A DNA stretch of 7,607 bases from an uncultured Lachnospiraceae bacterium. Lineage in GTDB: Bacteria; Bacillota; Clostridia; Lachnospirales; Lachnospiraceae. Location of the stretch: the NCBI GenBank assembly GCA_902783735.1, contig CACZSE010000013.1:1-7607 (forward strand), given 5' to 3'. Of this stretch, positions 1 through 6,501 are shown in pieces; positions within the stretch are counted from its first letter, which is position 1, and each line of letters opens with the position of its first letter. The position numbers and the translations under genes are program-made. The notes below the pieces were generated by a model. It searched no databases and was not told the DNA's origin. It saw only the letters and a program-made list of their open reading frames with translations.

Positions 1-1098
1 ATCCAGGCTGCTTCTGACACAATAAGACATCTCGATATGGTCATCCTTTGTTTCCAGTATACCCATATTCAGAGATGTCTGAACCAGCCCTTCTATATCC
101 GGACTCATGGCCTGAACCCCCTCAGGAAGTGTATATAATGCATCTACTATCTTCCCGGTGTCCTCAGTAGTCATTGCTTCAGTTATGTTGGCAGATGTAC
201 GGTTCACATCAATTTTTAATCCCGGATCGGTATTTTTATACTTTTCTGAGATGGACCCGGCGATCTGTCTGACGGTATCTGCCAGCTTTTCAAGATCGAT
301 ATCGGCTGTGATCACGGCACTTGTGGCAACCGGGATCGCATTATCTTTAAGTCCTCCTGCAACAGAGATCAGTCTGAAGTTAAGTTTATTTTGCAACTCA
401 TATAATATCTGCGCAGTCAGCTTATTGGACGATGCTCTGCCCTTGTTTATCTCAATACCGGAATGACCCCCGGTAAGGCCGTAAATATTTATACTGTATG
501 AAGGAGTTAAAATATTCTCTTTTGTGAAGGGGATGTGACATGAAGCAACAACACCGCCTGCACAGCTTACGGTAAATACTCCCTCCGCCTCGGAATCTAT
601 ATTGAGCATGGTATGGCCTTTTAAAGGCGAAACATCTATATCGGCCGCGCCAAGCATTCCGATCTCTTCATCTACGGTAAATACTGCTTCAAGTCTCGGA
701 TGTGAGAGTGAATCATCTTCCATGATAGCCATGATCATTGCGACCGCGATACCATCGTCAGCACCAAGCGTAGTACCGCGGGCTTTAAGGTAGTCTTCGT
801 CTATATAAAGATCAAGGCCTTCGCGAGTCATGTCCTTTTTGACGCCTTCTTCTTTTTCGCATACCATATCCAGATGACCCTGCAATATAACAGGTTCATC
901 GGCTTCTCTGCCCTCTGATGCTTCCTTTATGATAATGATGTTGTTAAGCTTGTCCTGATGATATTCGAAACCGTGCTCTTTTGCCCAGTTTGCACAAAAG
1001 TCACTGATCTGTTTTGTATTACGGGAGCCGTGCGGTATCTTCGCAATCTCATTGAAATAATAAAACTCCCGCTCTTTTACTAACTCTTCTATAGTCAT
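1..1098 (-). CDS. pepD: Aminoacyl-histidine dipeptidase (M20C cytosolic non-specific dipeptidase), C-terminus cut by window edge
   Basis: This is a zinc-type cytosolic dipeptidase that splits Xaa-His and other dipeptides and feeds amino acids into metabolism. The frame is open for 366 codons to the left edge; E. coli PepD has about 485, so roughly 120 residues are missing, including the last metal-ligand histidine. By alignment from memory with E. coli PepD (offset about 5), the visible active site is intact: H75 and D77 in GHLDMV, D114 in LGADDG, catalytic E144 and ligand E145 in DEEIG, and D168 in NIDSE. GGHSG at 210-214 fits the lid/dimerisation domain. No signal peptide is visible. The ATG follows an AGGG-type ribosome site that overlaps the TAG stop of the upstream diguanylate cyclase gene, leaving 7 bp between them, so co-transcription and translational coupling are likely. 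The family call is secure; the substrate range is inferred. Confidence 0.93.
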   Translation of the reverse strand, partial: MTIEELVKEREFYYFNEIAKIPHGSRNTKQISDFCANWAKEHGFEYHQDKLNNIIIIKEASEGREADEPVILQGHLDMVCEKEEGVKKDMTREGLDLYIDEDYLKARGTTLGADDGIAVAMIMAIMEDDSLSHPRLEAVFTVDEEIGMLGAADIDVSPLKGHTMLNIDSEAEGVFTVSCAGGVVASCHIPFTKENILTPSYSINIYGLTGGHSGIEINKGRASSNKLTAQILYELQNKLNFRLISVAGGLKDNAIPVATSAVITADIDLEKLADTVRQIAGSISEKYKNTDPGLKIDVNRTSANITEAMTTEDTGKIVDALYTLPEGVQAMSPDIEGLVQTSLNMGILETKDDHIEMSYCVRSSLD

Positions 1099-1105
1099 AA
1101 TATCC

Positions 1106-2404
1106 CTATTTTTTCTTTACGCAGTTTCTTCCGTCTGCTTTTGCCGCATAAAGAGCTTTGTCCATCCTGTCGAAAGCAACGTTGAACGTATCATCCTTTT
1201 GTATCTCGGTAACGCCGACGCTGCAGGTTACATTTCCGGCAACCTTAAATGTCTCTTTCGATAGTCTTTCACGCATTTCCTCGGCAAACCCCGCCGCTTT
1301 ATCCACATCCGCATCGTAGCATACTACAACGAACTCTTCTCCTCCCCATCGCCCGATCACGGCATTTATAGACAGGAAGTATTCCTTGAGCATGTACGCA
1401 AAATGCTTTAAGGTCATGTCACCGACAGCATGACCGAATTTGTCGTTGACATTTTTGAAAAAGTCTATGTCTAACATCATCATTGAGACCGATCTGTTCG
1501 AACGCGCTACTATCTCGATCGCATTGTACATTTCAGTTTCAATTCTTCCATGGTTAAAGACATCGGTAAGGGTATCCTTTGATGCCAGCTCCTCATATTT
1601 TTTCAGAGTAGACATGAGCTGTACGGAATTCTCATGGATATCCTGAACCATGAATACGTATCTGAAGTCTTCCTCGCTGTTATTGGTCTCGGCACGGGAG
1701 AAAATAAGCTTAACCCATATATATTTGCCTTCAAGATTCTGCATCAGACAGTCAAAAGAAGAAGTCCTTCCGGGCATGATATTCTTTTTAAGATATTCCG
1801 GATCGGTCCTTTCCCTGAACATATCCTGATCGTCCGGCCAGATCATGTTGACGATCATCTCTCTCCATTCGGAATATTTGATGCTCGCATGTACGGTCTC
1901 GTCGGATATCTCGGTTATGCTTATACTGCTTGTAGAGTCTTTAAACAGATCTACATACATTGAAAACAGGTAAGTATTCTGGATCGTATTGACCTTTTCA
2001 TTTGTGAAAAAGTCCTTCATGTACTCACTGTTGTCCAGTTCATCCAGTACAATGAGATAGTAATTCTCATCGATAGGATATATGGTCATCTGGATCGCAT
2101 GAAGAATGTCCCCTTCGTTTATCTTTAATCGTCTGCTGTATTTTCCTTCATATTTTCCGAAGGTCGGTATGAACACCTGATAATCCCCGGTGATCTTATC
2201 CATGGTGCCGTTAAAATGAAACCACAGCTTTTCGATAAGTTCGTGATAGCTTCCGCACTCTTCGATAAAATCAGTGAACATGCCTTTTCTTGAAAGGCTT
2301 CTGAAACAATCGGCTTTTGCATCAACAAGCAATATCGCATCTACATGATCCTTAAGAAATTCTACTGCTTCCTCAAGACCATACTTGTCAAATACTTTTT
2401 CCAT
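1106..2404 (-). CDS. Cytoplasmic PAS-type sensor diguanylate cyclase (GGDEF domain)
   Basis: The 432-residue protein is predicted to make cyclic-di-GMP from two GTP. The C-terminal catalytic domain (about 265-432) has the family landmarks: DTLTDVFNH at 277-285, the metal-binding LDID at 311-314 (D312), the FGHAVGD segment at 323-329, the active-site GGEEF at 354-358, and the closing ALYAAKADGRN. The active loop looks catalytically competent. The inhibitory RxxD site expected five residues before GGEEF (345-348) reads SINA, so product feedback at that site is probably absent. Residues 1-130 and 140-260 look like two PAS-like sensory modules; the second ends in the YVFMVQDI type of strand and a helical linker to the GGDEF domain. 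That domain call rests on pattern only. No membrane segment or signal peptide is seen, so it is cytosolic. An AGGAG site lies 7 bp before the ATG. It sits 54 bp after the antiporter gene and 7 bp before the dipeptidase gene. The ligand is unknown. Confidence 0.93.
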   Translation of the reverse strand: MEKVFDKYGLEEAVEFLKDHVDAILLVDAKADCFRSLSRKGMFTDFIEECGSYHELIEKLWFHFNGTMDKITGDYQVFIPTFGKYEGKYSRRLKINEGDILHAIQMTIYPIDENYYLIVLDELDNSEYMKDFFTNEKVNTIQNTYLFSMYVDLFKDSTSSISITEISDETVHASIKYSEWREMIVNMIWPDDQDMFRERTDPEYLKKNIMPGRTSSFDCLMQNLEGKYIWVKLIFSRAETNNSEEDFRYVFMVQDIHENSVQLMSTLKKYEELASKDTLTDVFNHGRIETEMYNAIEIVARSNRSVSMMMLDIDFFKNVNDKFGHAVGDMTLKHFAYMLKEYFLSINAVIGRWGGEEFVVVCYDADVDKAAGFAEEMRERLSKETFKVAGNVTCSVGVTEIQKDDTFNVAFDRMDKALYAAKADGRNCVKKK

Positions 2405-2458
2405 ATAAATGCTCCTAATCGATATCCTTCATGCTGACTATCAGGACAGTCCTTCACT

Positions 2459-3982
2459 TTACTCGGAAGCTTTTGCAGGCGCCTCTTTGGATGCATATTT
2501 TATAATGTACATTACGCCTATCATGATAGCTATTCCGACAGGAAGCGCTATCCAAGCCTTCTGAGTAAATCCTGCCACAATATATGTAACAAATGATACA
2601 GCCGCACAAACAATGGCATAAGGCAGCTGTGTGTTTACGTGATTGATATGGTCGCTCTGAGCACCGGCACTGGCCATGATCGTCGTATCGGATATGGGTG
2701 AGCAATGGTCACCGCAGACTGCTCCTGCCATGCATGCAGAGATCGAAATGATCATGAGCTGAGGGTTGGTTCCCGAGAATACCGCTACTACTATGGGAAT
2801 GAGTATTCCAAACGTTCCCCAGCTGGTTCCCGTTGCAAATGCGAGGAAGCATCCTACAAGGAATACTATAGCGGGAAGGAAGTTCACGAAGCTCTCCGCA
2901 CTGCCCGCTATGACAGATGCGACGTACTGCTTTGCGCCGAGTGAATCCGTCATGGCTTTAAGTGTCCATGCAAATGTAAGTATAAGGATCGCAGGTACCA
3001 TCTGCTTAAAGCCTTCAGGTATGCACTCCATGCATTTCTTGAAGTTGAGTACCTTTCTTGAAAGGTAGAATATAACGGTTATTATAAGAGCGGTTATGCT
3101 GCCCATTGCAAGACCGATCGATGCATCGGAATTTGAAAATGCCTCTATAAAGCCTGCTCCGTCAGCCCCGAAAAATCCTCCGGAATAGATCATGCCTATT
3201 ACACAGCAGAATATGAGGATCACTACCGGGAATACAAGGTCAATAACCTTTCCTTTTTCATTTGCCGGAAGCTTTTCGGTACTCTCAGAAACCTGACCGG
3301 ATGTGAACAGATCTCCTTTTAAAGCATTTGCTTCATGCTTTTTCATGGGTCCGAAATCTATATTGAATACTGCGATGCAGATCATCATGAGAATTGTAAG
3401 GATGGCATAATAGTTATAAGGAATTGCCTTTAAGAAAACAGTAAAACCGTCTTCTCCTTCAACAAAACCCGCTACTGCAGCAGCCCAGCTTGAAATGGGA
3501 GCTATGATACAGATCGGAGCCGCCGTCGCATCTATGAGATATGCCAGCTTTGCTCTTGATATCTTGTGCTCATCGGTCACCGGACGCATAACGCTTCCTA
3601 CCGTAAGACAGTTAAAATAGTCATCTATGAAGATAAGTATGCCAAGCGCTATGGTCGCAAGCTGCGCACCGACTCTTGTCTTTATCTTTTTCTTTGCAAA
3701 TTCTCCAAACGCAGCAGATCCCCCCGCATTGTTCATGAGTGCTACCATTGCACCCAAAACCACCAGGAATACCAGAATACCTACGTTGTAGGAATCGGAA
3801 AGAACAGCAACAAATCCGTCATTGTACAGATGATCAAACGCCGCTACAACGTTGAACTCCGCATAAAGAAGACCACCCACCACGATTCCGAGGAACAGCG
3901 AGCTGTATACCTCCTTGGTGATAAGAGCAAGCGCTATCGCTACCAACGGCGGTACTAACGCCCAAAATGTTTCGTTGAACAT
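2459..3982 (-). CDS. NhaC-family Na+/H+ antiporter-like membrane transporter
   Basis: The 507-residue, strongly hydrophobic protein belongs to the NhaC/ion-transporter superfamily. Members exchange Na+ for H+, or couple Na+/H+ to organic anions or amino acids (malate-lactate exchange by MleN, for example). The family pattern is clear: a hydrophobic start with PPLVAI; the FIDDYFNCLTVG segment around 118-129; DATAAPICIIAPISSW at 151-166; a repeat-like second half with GTSWGT at 385-390; and GDHCSPISDTTI at 424-435, followed by the H445/H448 region. About ten or more membrane helices are expected, with a charged cytoplasmic loop near 212-247. Length is normal for the family. The ATG has an AGGAG site at 7-bp spacing. 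It is the first gene of a probable operon with a diguanylate cyclase and a dipeptidase, and lies 109 bp downstream of a two-component pair. The peptidase neighbour might point to an amino-acid-related substrate, but that is inference; no substrate can be read from the sequence. Confidence 0.92.
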   Translation of the reverse strand: MFNETFWALVPPLVAIALALITKEVYSSLFLGIVVGGLLYAEFNVVAAFDHLYNDGFVAVLSDSYNVGILVFLVVLGAMVALMNNAGGSAAFGEFAKKKIKTRVGAQLATIALGILIFIDDYFNCLTVGSVMRPVTDEHKISRAKLAYLIDATAAPICIIAPISSWAAAVAGFVEGEDGFTVFLKAIPYNYYAILTILMMICIAVFNIDFGPMKKHEANALKGDLFTSGQVSESTEKLPANEKGKVIDLVFPVVILIFCCVIGMIYSGGFFGADGAGFIEAFSNSDASIGLAMGSITALIITVIFYLSRKVLNFKKCMECIPEGFKQMVPAILILTFAWTLKAMTDSLGAKQYVASVIAGSAESFVNFLPAIVFLVGCFLAFATGTSWGTFGILIPIVVAVFSGTNPQLMIISISACMAGAVCGDHCSPISDTTIMASAGAQSDHINHVNTQLPYAIVCAAVSFVTYIVAGFTQKAWIALPVGIAIMIGVMYIIKYASKEAPAKASE

Positions 3983-4004
3983 AACCTCTCTCCTCTCTGC
4001 AAAT

Positions 4005-4040
4005 AAAAAAATGTATGTTCAAAATTACTCTGAACATACA
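4005..4040 (-). terminator. Perfect 10-bp inverted repeat plus seven T: intrinsic terminator or attenuator before the antiporter gene
   Basis: TGTATGTTCA at 4012-4021 and TGAACATACA at 4031-4040 are exact reverse complements separated by 9 bases. On the minus strand the second arm runs straight into seven T residues (4011-4005), the layout of a factor-independent terminator. The stem is AT-rich (3 G/C in 10), so it would be weak. It begins about 50 bases after the response regulator stop and ends about 22 bases before the antiporter ATG. Only 22 bp lie between the T tract and the ATG, too little room for a full promoter, so antiporter transcripts probably start at or upstream of the hairpin. 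It may therefore be an attenuator. The symmetry also fits a two-fold DNA operator. The sequence alone does not decide which. Confidence 0.6.
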
Positions 4041-4041
4041 A

Positions 4042-4084
4042 ATTTTAGCACATTTATTATAAAAAATGAACAGCAGACACACAA
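4042..4084 (-). promoter_or_regulatory. Two overlapping candidate sigma-A promoters for the antiporter operon
   Basis: Reading the minus strand, TTGTGT (4079-4084), a 17-bp spacer and a consensus TATAAT (4056-4061) form one candidate. A second is TTCATT (4065-4070), a 17-bp spacer and TAAAAT (4042-4047), with an extended -10 TG one base before it. Both fall between the response regulator stop and the inverted repeat. Starts from either would place the repeat at or just after the transcription start. Such matches are common in AT-rich DNA, so the calls are moderate. Confidence 0.45.
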
Positions 4085-4091
4085 TAATATG

Positions 4092-4790
4092 TCATACCTT
4101 AAAGCGGTATCCGACACCCCAGATCGTCTCTATATACTGAGGATTTGCTGTGTCTATCTCTATCTTTTCACGTATTTTTTTAATGTGTACGGTGACCGTT
4201 GCGATATCTCCGAAGGAATCCATGTCCCAGATCTCTCTGAAGAGTTCCTCCTTGGTATAAACATGATTCGGATTCTCTGCCAAAAACGTAAGAAGATCGA
4301 ATTCCTTTGTGGTAAATGCTTTCTCTTCACCGTCTACATATACTCTTCTGGCAGTCTTATCGATCTTTATGCCTCTTATCTCAATAATATCATTGGTTTT
4401 CTGGTTGGAATTGATAAGTCTTTCGTATCTTGAAAGATGCGCCTTTACTCTTGCGACCAGTTCGCTGGGGCTGAAAGGTTTTGTTATGTAGTCATCGGCA
4501 CCTAAGCCCAGACCTCGGATCTTGTCGATATCCTCTTTCTTTGCAGACACCATAATGATCGGAACGTCCTTTTTCTCACGGATCTGCTTGCAGACCTCAA
4601 AACCGTCCACGCCGGGAAGCATCAGATCAAGGACTATGATATTGAATTCTTCGTCCAATGCCCTTTTAAGACCTGTATCACCCGCATTTTCAATGGTCAC
4701 ATCAAATCCGCTGAGTTCCAGATAATCTTTTTCAAGATCGGCGATCGCCACTTCATCTTCTACTATAAGCACTTTTTTATTCATGATCAT
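4092..4790 (-). CDS. OmpR/PhoB-family response regulator
   Basis: This is the DNA-binding partner of the histidine kinase encoded directly upstream. The receiver domain (about 4-120) carries the acidic pair E11-D12, the phospho-acceptor D55 in VLDLMLPG, the switch S82 in MVSAK and K104 in ITKPF. The winged-helix output domain (about 135-232) ends with the usual WGVGYRF, with the recognition-helix region around 197-210 (TVTVHIKKIREK). Length is normal for the family. The first ATG overlaps the kinase stop by four bases (ATGA), so the two proteins are made together. A second in-frame ATG, codon 3 (4782-4784), lies 7 bases after AGAGG (4792-4796), a better spacing than the 1 base left for the first ATG. 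The true start may therefore be codon 3, giving 230 residues. Its targets are unknown; the neighbouring antiporter operon is a natural candidate. Confidence 0.95.
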   Translation of the reverse strand: MIMNKKVLIVEDEVAIADLEKDYLELSGFDVTIENAGDTGLKRALDEEFNIIVLDLMLPGVDGFEVCKQIREKKDVPIIMVSAKKEDIDKIRGLGLGADDYITKPFSPSELVARVKAHLSRYERLINSNQKTNDIIEIRGIKIDKTARRVYVDGEEKAFTTKEFDLLTFLAENPNHVYTKEELFREIWDMDSFGDIATVTVHIKKIREKIEIDTANPQYIETIWGVGYRFKV

Positions 4791-5890
4791 ACCTCTTCTT
4801 TTTCTTCTTCCTCGGGCTTTTGCTGTTCCACATACTTTCTTAATACAAAATGCATGCAGGTTCCTTCGCCTTCCTTACTGGTAGCCCAGATATATCCGCC
4901 GTGATCCTCCACTATCTTTTTGACAATGGAAAGCCCGATACCGCTTCCACCCTTAGACGAGTTACGTGAAGCATCGGTCCTGTAGAACCTTTCGAAAATA
5001 TTGCCTATATCCTTGGCGGCTATGCCTTTTCCGTTATCTTCTATCTCTACTCTTATGGAATCCACCGCATCTAAAAGTCGTATGTCTATGACGCCATGTT
5101 CCTTATCCATGTATTTTACGGAATTGCCGATGATGTTGTTTATTACCTTTTTAAACTGCTCGGGGTCAGCGATTATGCGTGTTCCGGGCTCAAGCAGGTT
5201 GGAATAATTTAACTCTATGTTTTTATTTTCCAGATCCATGCCGACTTCTTCGACGCAATCATTGAAGAAATCCGATACATCTATTCTGTGGAATGTATAA
5301 GGTATACGGTTTGAATCGATACCGGAATAGTATGTCAGCTCGTTTATGAGTCTGTCCATCTCGATAGCCTTGTTGTAGATGGTCTTTACATACTTTTCCT
5401 TCTTCTCGTCGGTATCGGCAACTCCGTCCATGATACCTTCCACGTAGCCCTTTATGGCTGTAATGGGTGTCTTCAGATCATGGGTTATGTTGCTTATGAG
5501 TTCTCTGTTCTTCTGCTCGTTGTGTATTGTATCCTCCGAGCTTTCCTTTAACTTCAGACGCATGTCCTCATAACTCTTGAACAGCTCACCTATCTCACCG
5601 GAACACATGTCGGCCGGAAGAGAGTGATCAAAATCACCTCTTGCGATACAGTCCATGGCCTTGTTGAGCTCACGGATATGAGAAAAAACCCCTTTATTGG
5701 TCCACGTCGTCAGCACCAACGACATGATAAGAAGCGCAGCTATAAGAGCAATGAACACTTCCATGAACAAGGGTCTTGGCACAAACTCGCTTTCGCTCAC
5801 CAGAACCACTCCAAATCCGACCATAGCTATAAATATTGGAATACTGAGCAATATCACATATGTAATTGTCAATCTCTTTTTCAGGTTCAT
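4787..5890 (-). CDS. Membrane sensor histidine kinase (HAMP-HisKA-HATPase) with a very short outer loop
   Basis: The 367-residue kinase should autophosphorylate and pass phosphate to the adjacent regulator. Two membrane helices (about 8-31 and 44-63) flank an outer segment of only about a dozen residues, so there is no folded extracytoplasmic sensor. A HAMP-like linker follows (about 63-117, with ARGDFD). The dimerisation helix has the phospho-acceptor H137 in SNITHDLKTP. The ATP-binding domain shows the N box (NNIIGNSVKY, 251-260), the G1 box DNGKGI (285-290), the F box FERFYR (299-304) and the G2 box GGSGIGL (314-320). All key residues are present. The C-terminus is a highly acidic tail (about 358-367) whose GAA/GAG codons also supply the ribosome site of the next gene. 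Its own ribosome site (AAGGG close to the ATG) is weak. A membrane-embedded or partner-dependent signal is inferred from the small loop; the stimulus is unknown. Confidence 0.95.
   Translation of the reverse strand: MNLKKRLTITYVILLSIPIFIAMVGFGVVLVSESEFVPRPLFMEVFIALIAALLIMSLVLTTWTNKGVFSHIRELNKAMDCIARGDFDHSLPADMCSGEIGELFKSYEDMRLKLKESSEDTIHNEQKNRELISNITHDLKTPITAIKGYVEGIMDGVADTDEKKEKYVKTIYNKAIEMDRLINELTYYSGIDSNRIPYTFHRIDVSDFFNDCVEEVGMDLENKNIELNYSNLLEPGTRIIADPEQFKKVINNIIGNSVKYMDKEHGVIDIRLLDAVDSIRVEIEDNGKGIAAKDIGNIFERFYRTDASRNSSKGGSGIGLSIVKKIVEDHGGYIWATSKEGEGTCMHFVLRKYVEQQKPEEEEKEEV
4792..4796 (-). promoter_or_regulatory. Ribosome binding site that favours the internal start of the response regulator
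   Basis: AGAGG lies within the last codons of the kinase gene. It is 7 bases from the ATG at 4782-4784 but only 1 base from the ATG at 4788-4790, so spacing supports the downstream start. Confidence 0.55.
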
Positions 5891-5953
5891 GCCCTTAGTA
5901 TATCACGTATGTTTTGGTATAAAAGAAAGATTTTGGGATATAATTATTAAAAA

Positions 5954-5981
5954 AGTATAAAATCGACTCATTTGATATTAA
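5954..5981 (-). promoter_or_regulatory. Candidate promoter for the two-component operon
   Basis: On the minus strand TTAATA (5976-5981), 16 bp, then TATACT (5954-5959) could start a transcript with a leader of about 57 bases ahead of the kinase ATG. The -35 match is poor and the region is very AT-rich, so this is tentative. It overlaps the -35 of the plus-strand promoter, so the two genes would share a compact divergent control region. Confidence 0.3.
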
Positions 5982-6000
5982 TTTGTGCAATATATACAAT
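5972..6000 (+). promoter_or_regulatory. Near-consensus sigma-A promoter for the 82-residue orphan gene
   Basis: TTGATA (5972-5977) and TACAAT (5995-6000) are separated by exactly 17 bp, each one base off consensus. Transcription would begin near 6007 and give a leader of about 130 bases before the ATG at 6136. That leader holds a small stem (TGTTAT 6017-6022 with ATAACA 6032-6037) and then the purine tract described separately. Confidence 0.6.
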
Positions 6001-6120
6001 TTAAAGGTTCTGAATTTGTTATCTTTGTTCAATAACAGTCTTGTTTCTATCTAAAAGGTGAACGATAATACAGGTGTAAAGAGAAAAGAAGAGAAAAAAG
6101 AAAGAAAAAGTTCACAAAAG

Positions 6121-6126
6121 AGGAGG
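6121..6126 (+). promoter_or_regulatory. Consensus ribosome binding site fixing the start of the small gene
   Basis: AGGAGG ends 9 bases before the ATG at 6136. The in-frame GTG at 6058 has only an AAAGG-like run touching it, with no spacing, so the shorter reading frame is preferred. Confidence 0.75.
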
Positions 6127-6135
6127 ACTAAAATT

Positions 6136-6384
6136 ATGAAAATTTACAATATCGAGAACACAAAAGATTTTTTTGAGACACTTTCAGAATGCGAAGGCAA
6201 TGTGGAACTGGTGAACAACAACGGCGAACACATCACACTCAACAAGGCTCACGGAGATAACTTAAATCTTCTGTCAGAGACCTATGTTGACGGCATGATC
6301 AAAGAGATCGAGCTTGCTTTTACCAATAAGACAGATGCTGTGAAGATATTTGAATATCTTTCAGGCATGCACAACGTAGCTTAA
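6136..6384 (+). CDS. Small acidic protein of unknown function (82 residues)
   Basis: The product is not recognised with confidence. It is soluble, acidic and has no signal peptide, membrane helix or metal-binding cysteine pattern. The residue pattern suggests alternating helices and strands: a helix over about 8-18 (TKDFFETLSEC), a strand-like VELV near 23-26, a variable middle, an acidic-hydrophobic segment near 56-63 (KEIELAF) and a last helix (TDAVKIFEYLSG). It vaguely recalls short orphan proteins of similar length in Lachnospiraceae, but that is memory only. The start is chosen from the consensus AGGAGG 9 bases upstream. The reading frame is open upstream to a GTG at 6058, which would add 26 mostly charged residues; poor ribosome-site spacing argues against it. 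It has a strong promoter upstream and a double terminator downstream, so it is probably expressed alone. Its role is unknown. Confidence 0.85.
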   Translation: MKIYNIENTKDFFETLSECEGNVELVNNNGEHITLNKAHGDNLNLLSETYVDGMIKEIELAFTNKTDAVKIFEYLSGMHNVA

Positions 6385-6410
6385 TAAAAGCAGGAAATAT
6401 AAATATGAAA

Positions 6411-6451
6411 AAATAAGCGGTTCCCTCAATCTTTGGGGTGACCGCTTATTT
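6411..6451. terminator. Bidirectional hairpin terminator, proximal to the small gene
   Basis: AAATAAGCGGT (6411-6421) pairs exactly with ACCGCTTATTT (6441-6451), 11 bp, and CCC/GGG can pair inside the loop. On the minus strand the stem is followed by a T-rich run (TTTTTTC). On the plus strand the T run is short and lies within the stem arm. It sits 26 bases after the small gene's stop. Confidence 0.8.
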
Positions 6452-6458
6452 AATGCAA

Positions 6459-6490
6459 AAATGAGGATCGGCGTTAACCGATCCTCATTT
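6459..6490. terminator. Bidirectional hairpin terminator, proximal to the rubrerythrin gene
   Basis: AAATGAGGATCGG (6459-6471) and CCGATCCTCATTT (6478-6490) form a perfect 13-bp stem with a 6-base loop. T-rich DNA follows on both strands (TTTCATTTTT on the plus strand; TTTTTGC on the minus strand). It lies 11 bases beyond the rubrerythrin stop, so it should end that transcript and back up the neighbouring hairpin for the convergent small gene. Confidence 0.88.
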
Positions 6491-6501
6491 CATTTTTCAA
6501 G

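Noticed and set aside
2405..2458. Short dyads (AGGAC/GTCCT and GACT/AGTC) between the antiporter and cyclase genes as a terminator
   Set aside because: The stems are only 4-5 bp and no T run follows on the minus strand, so read-through into the cyclase gene is more likely.
3050..3067. Perfect 8-bp inverted repeat (TACCTTTC, 2-base gap, GAAAGGTA)
   Set aside because: It lies inside the antiporter coding sequence, has no T tail on either strand and the encoded residues fit the protein, so it is probably chance.
3566..3958. 130-codon plus-strand open frame opposite the antiporter N-terminus
   Set aside because: It is antisense to conserved membrane segments of the antiporter and its composition is atypical for a real protein.
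3915..4433. 172-codon open frame on the plus strand across the antiporter start and response regulator end
   Set aside because: It is antisense to two clear genes, has no good ribosome site, and its low-complexity product shows no family pattern.
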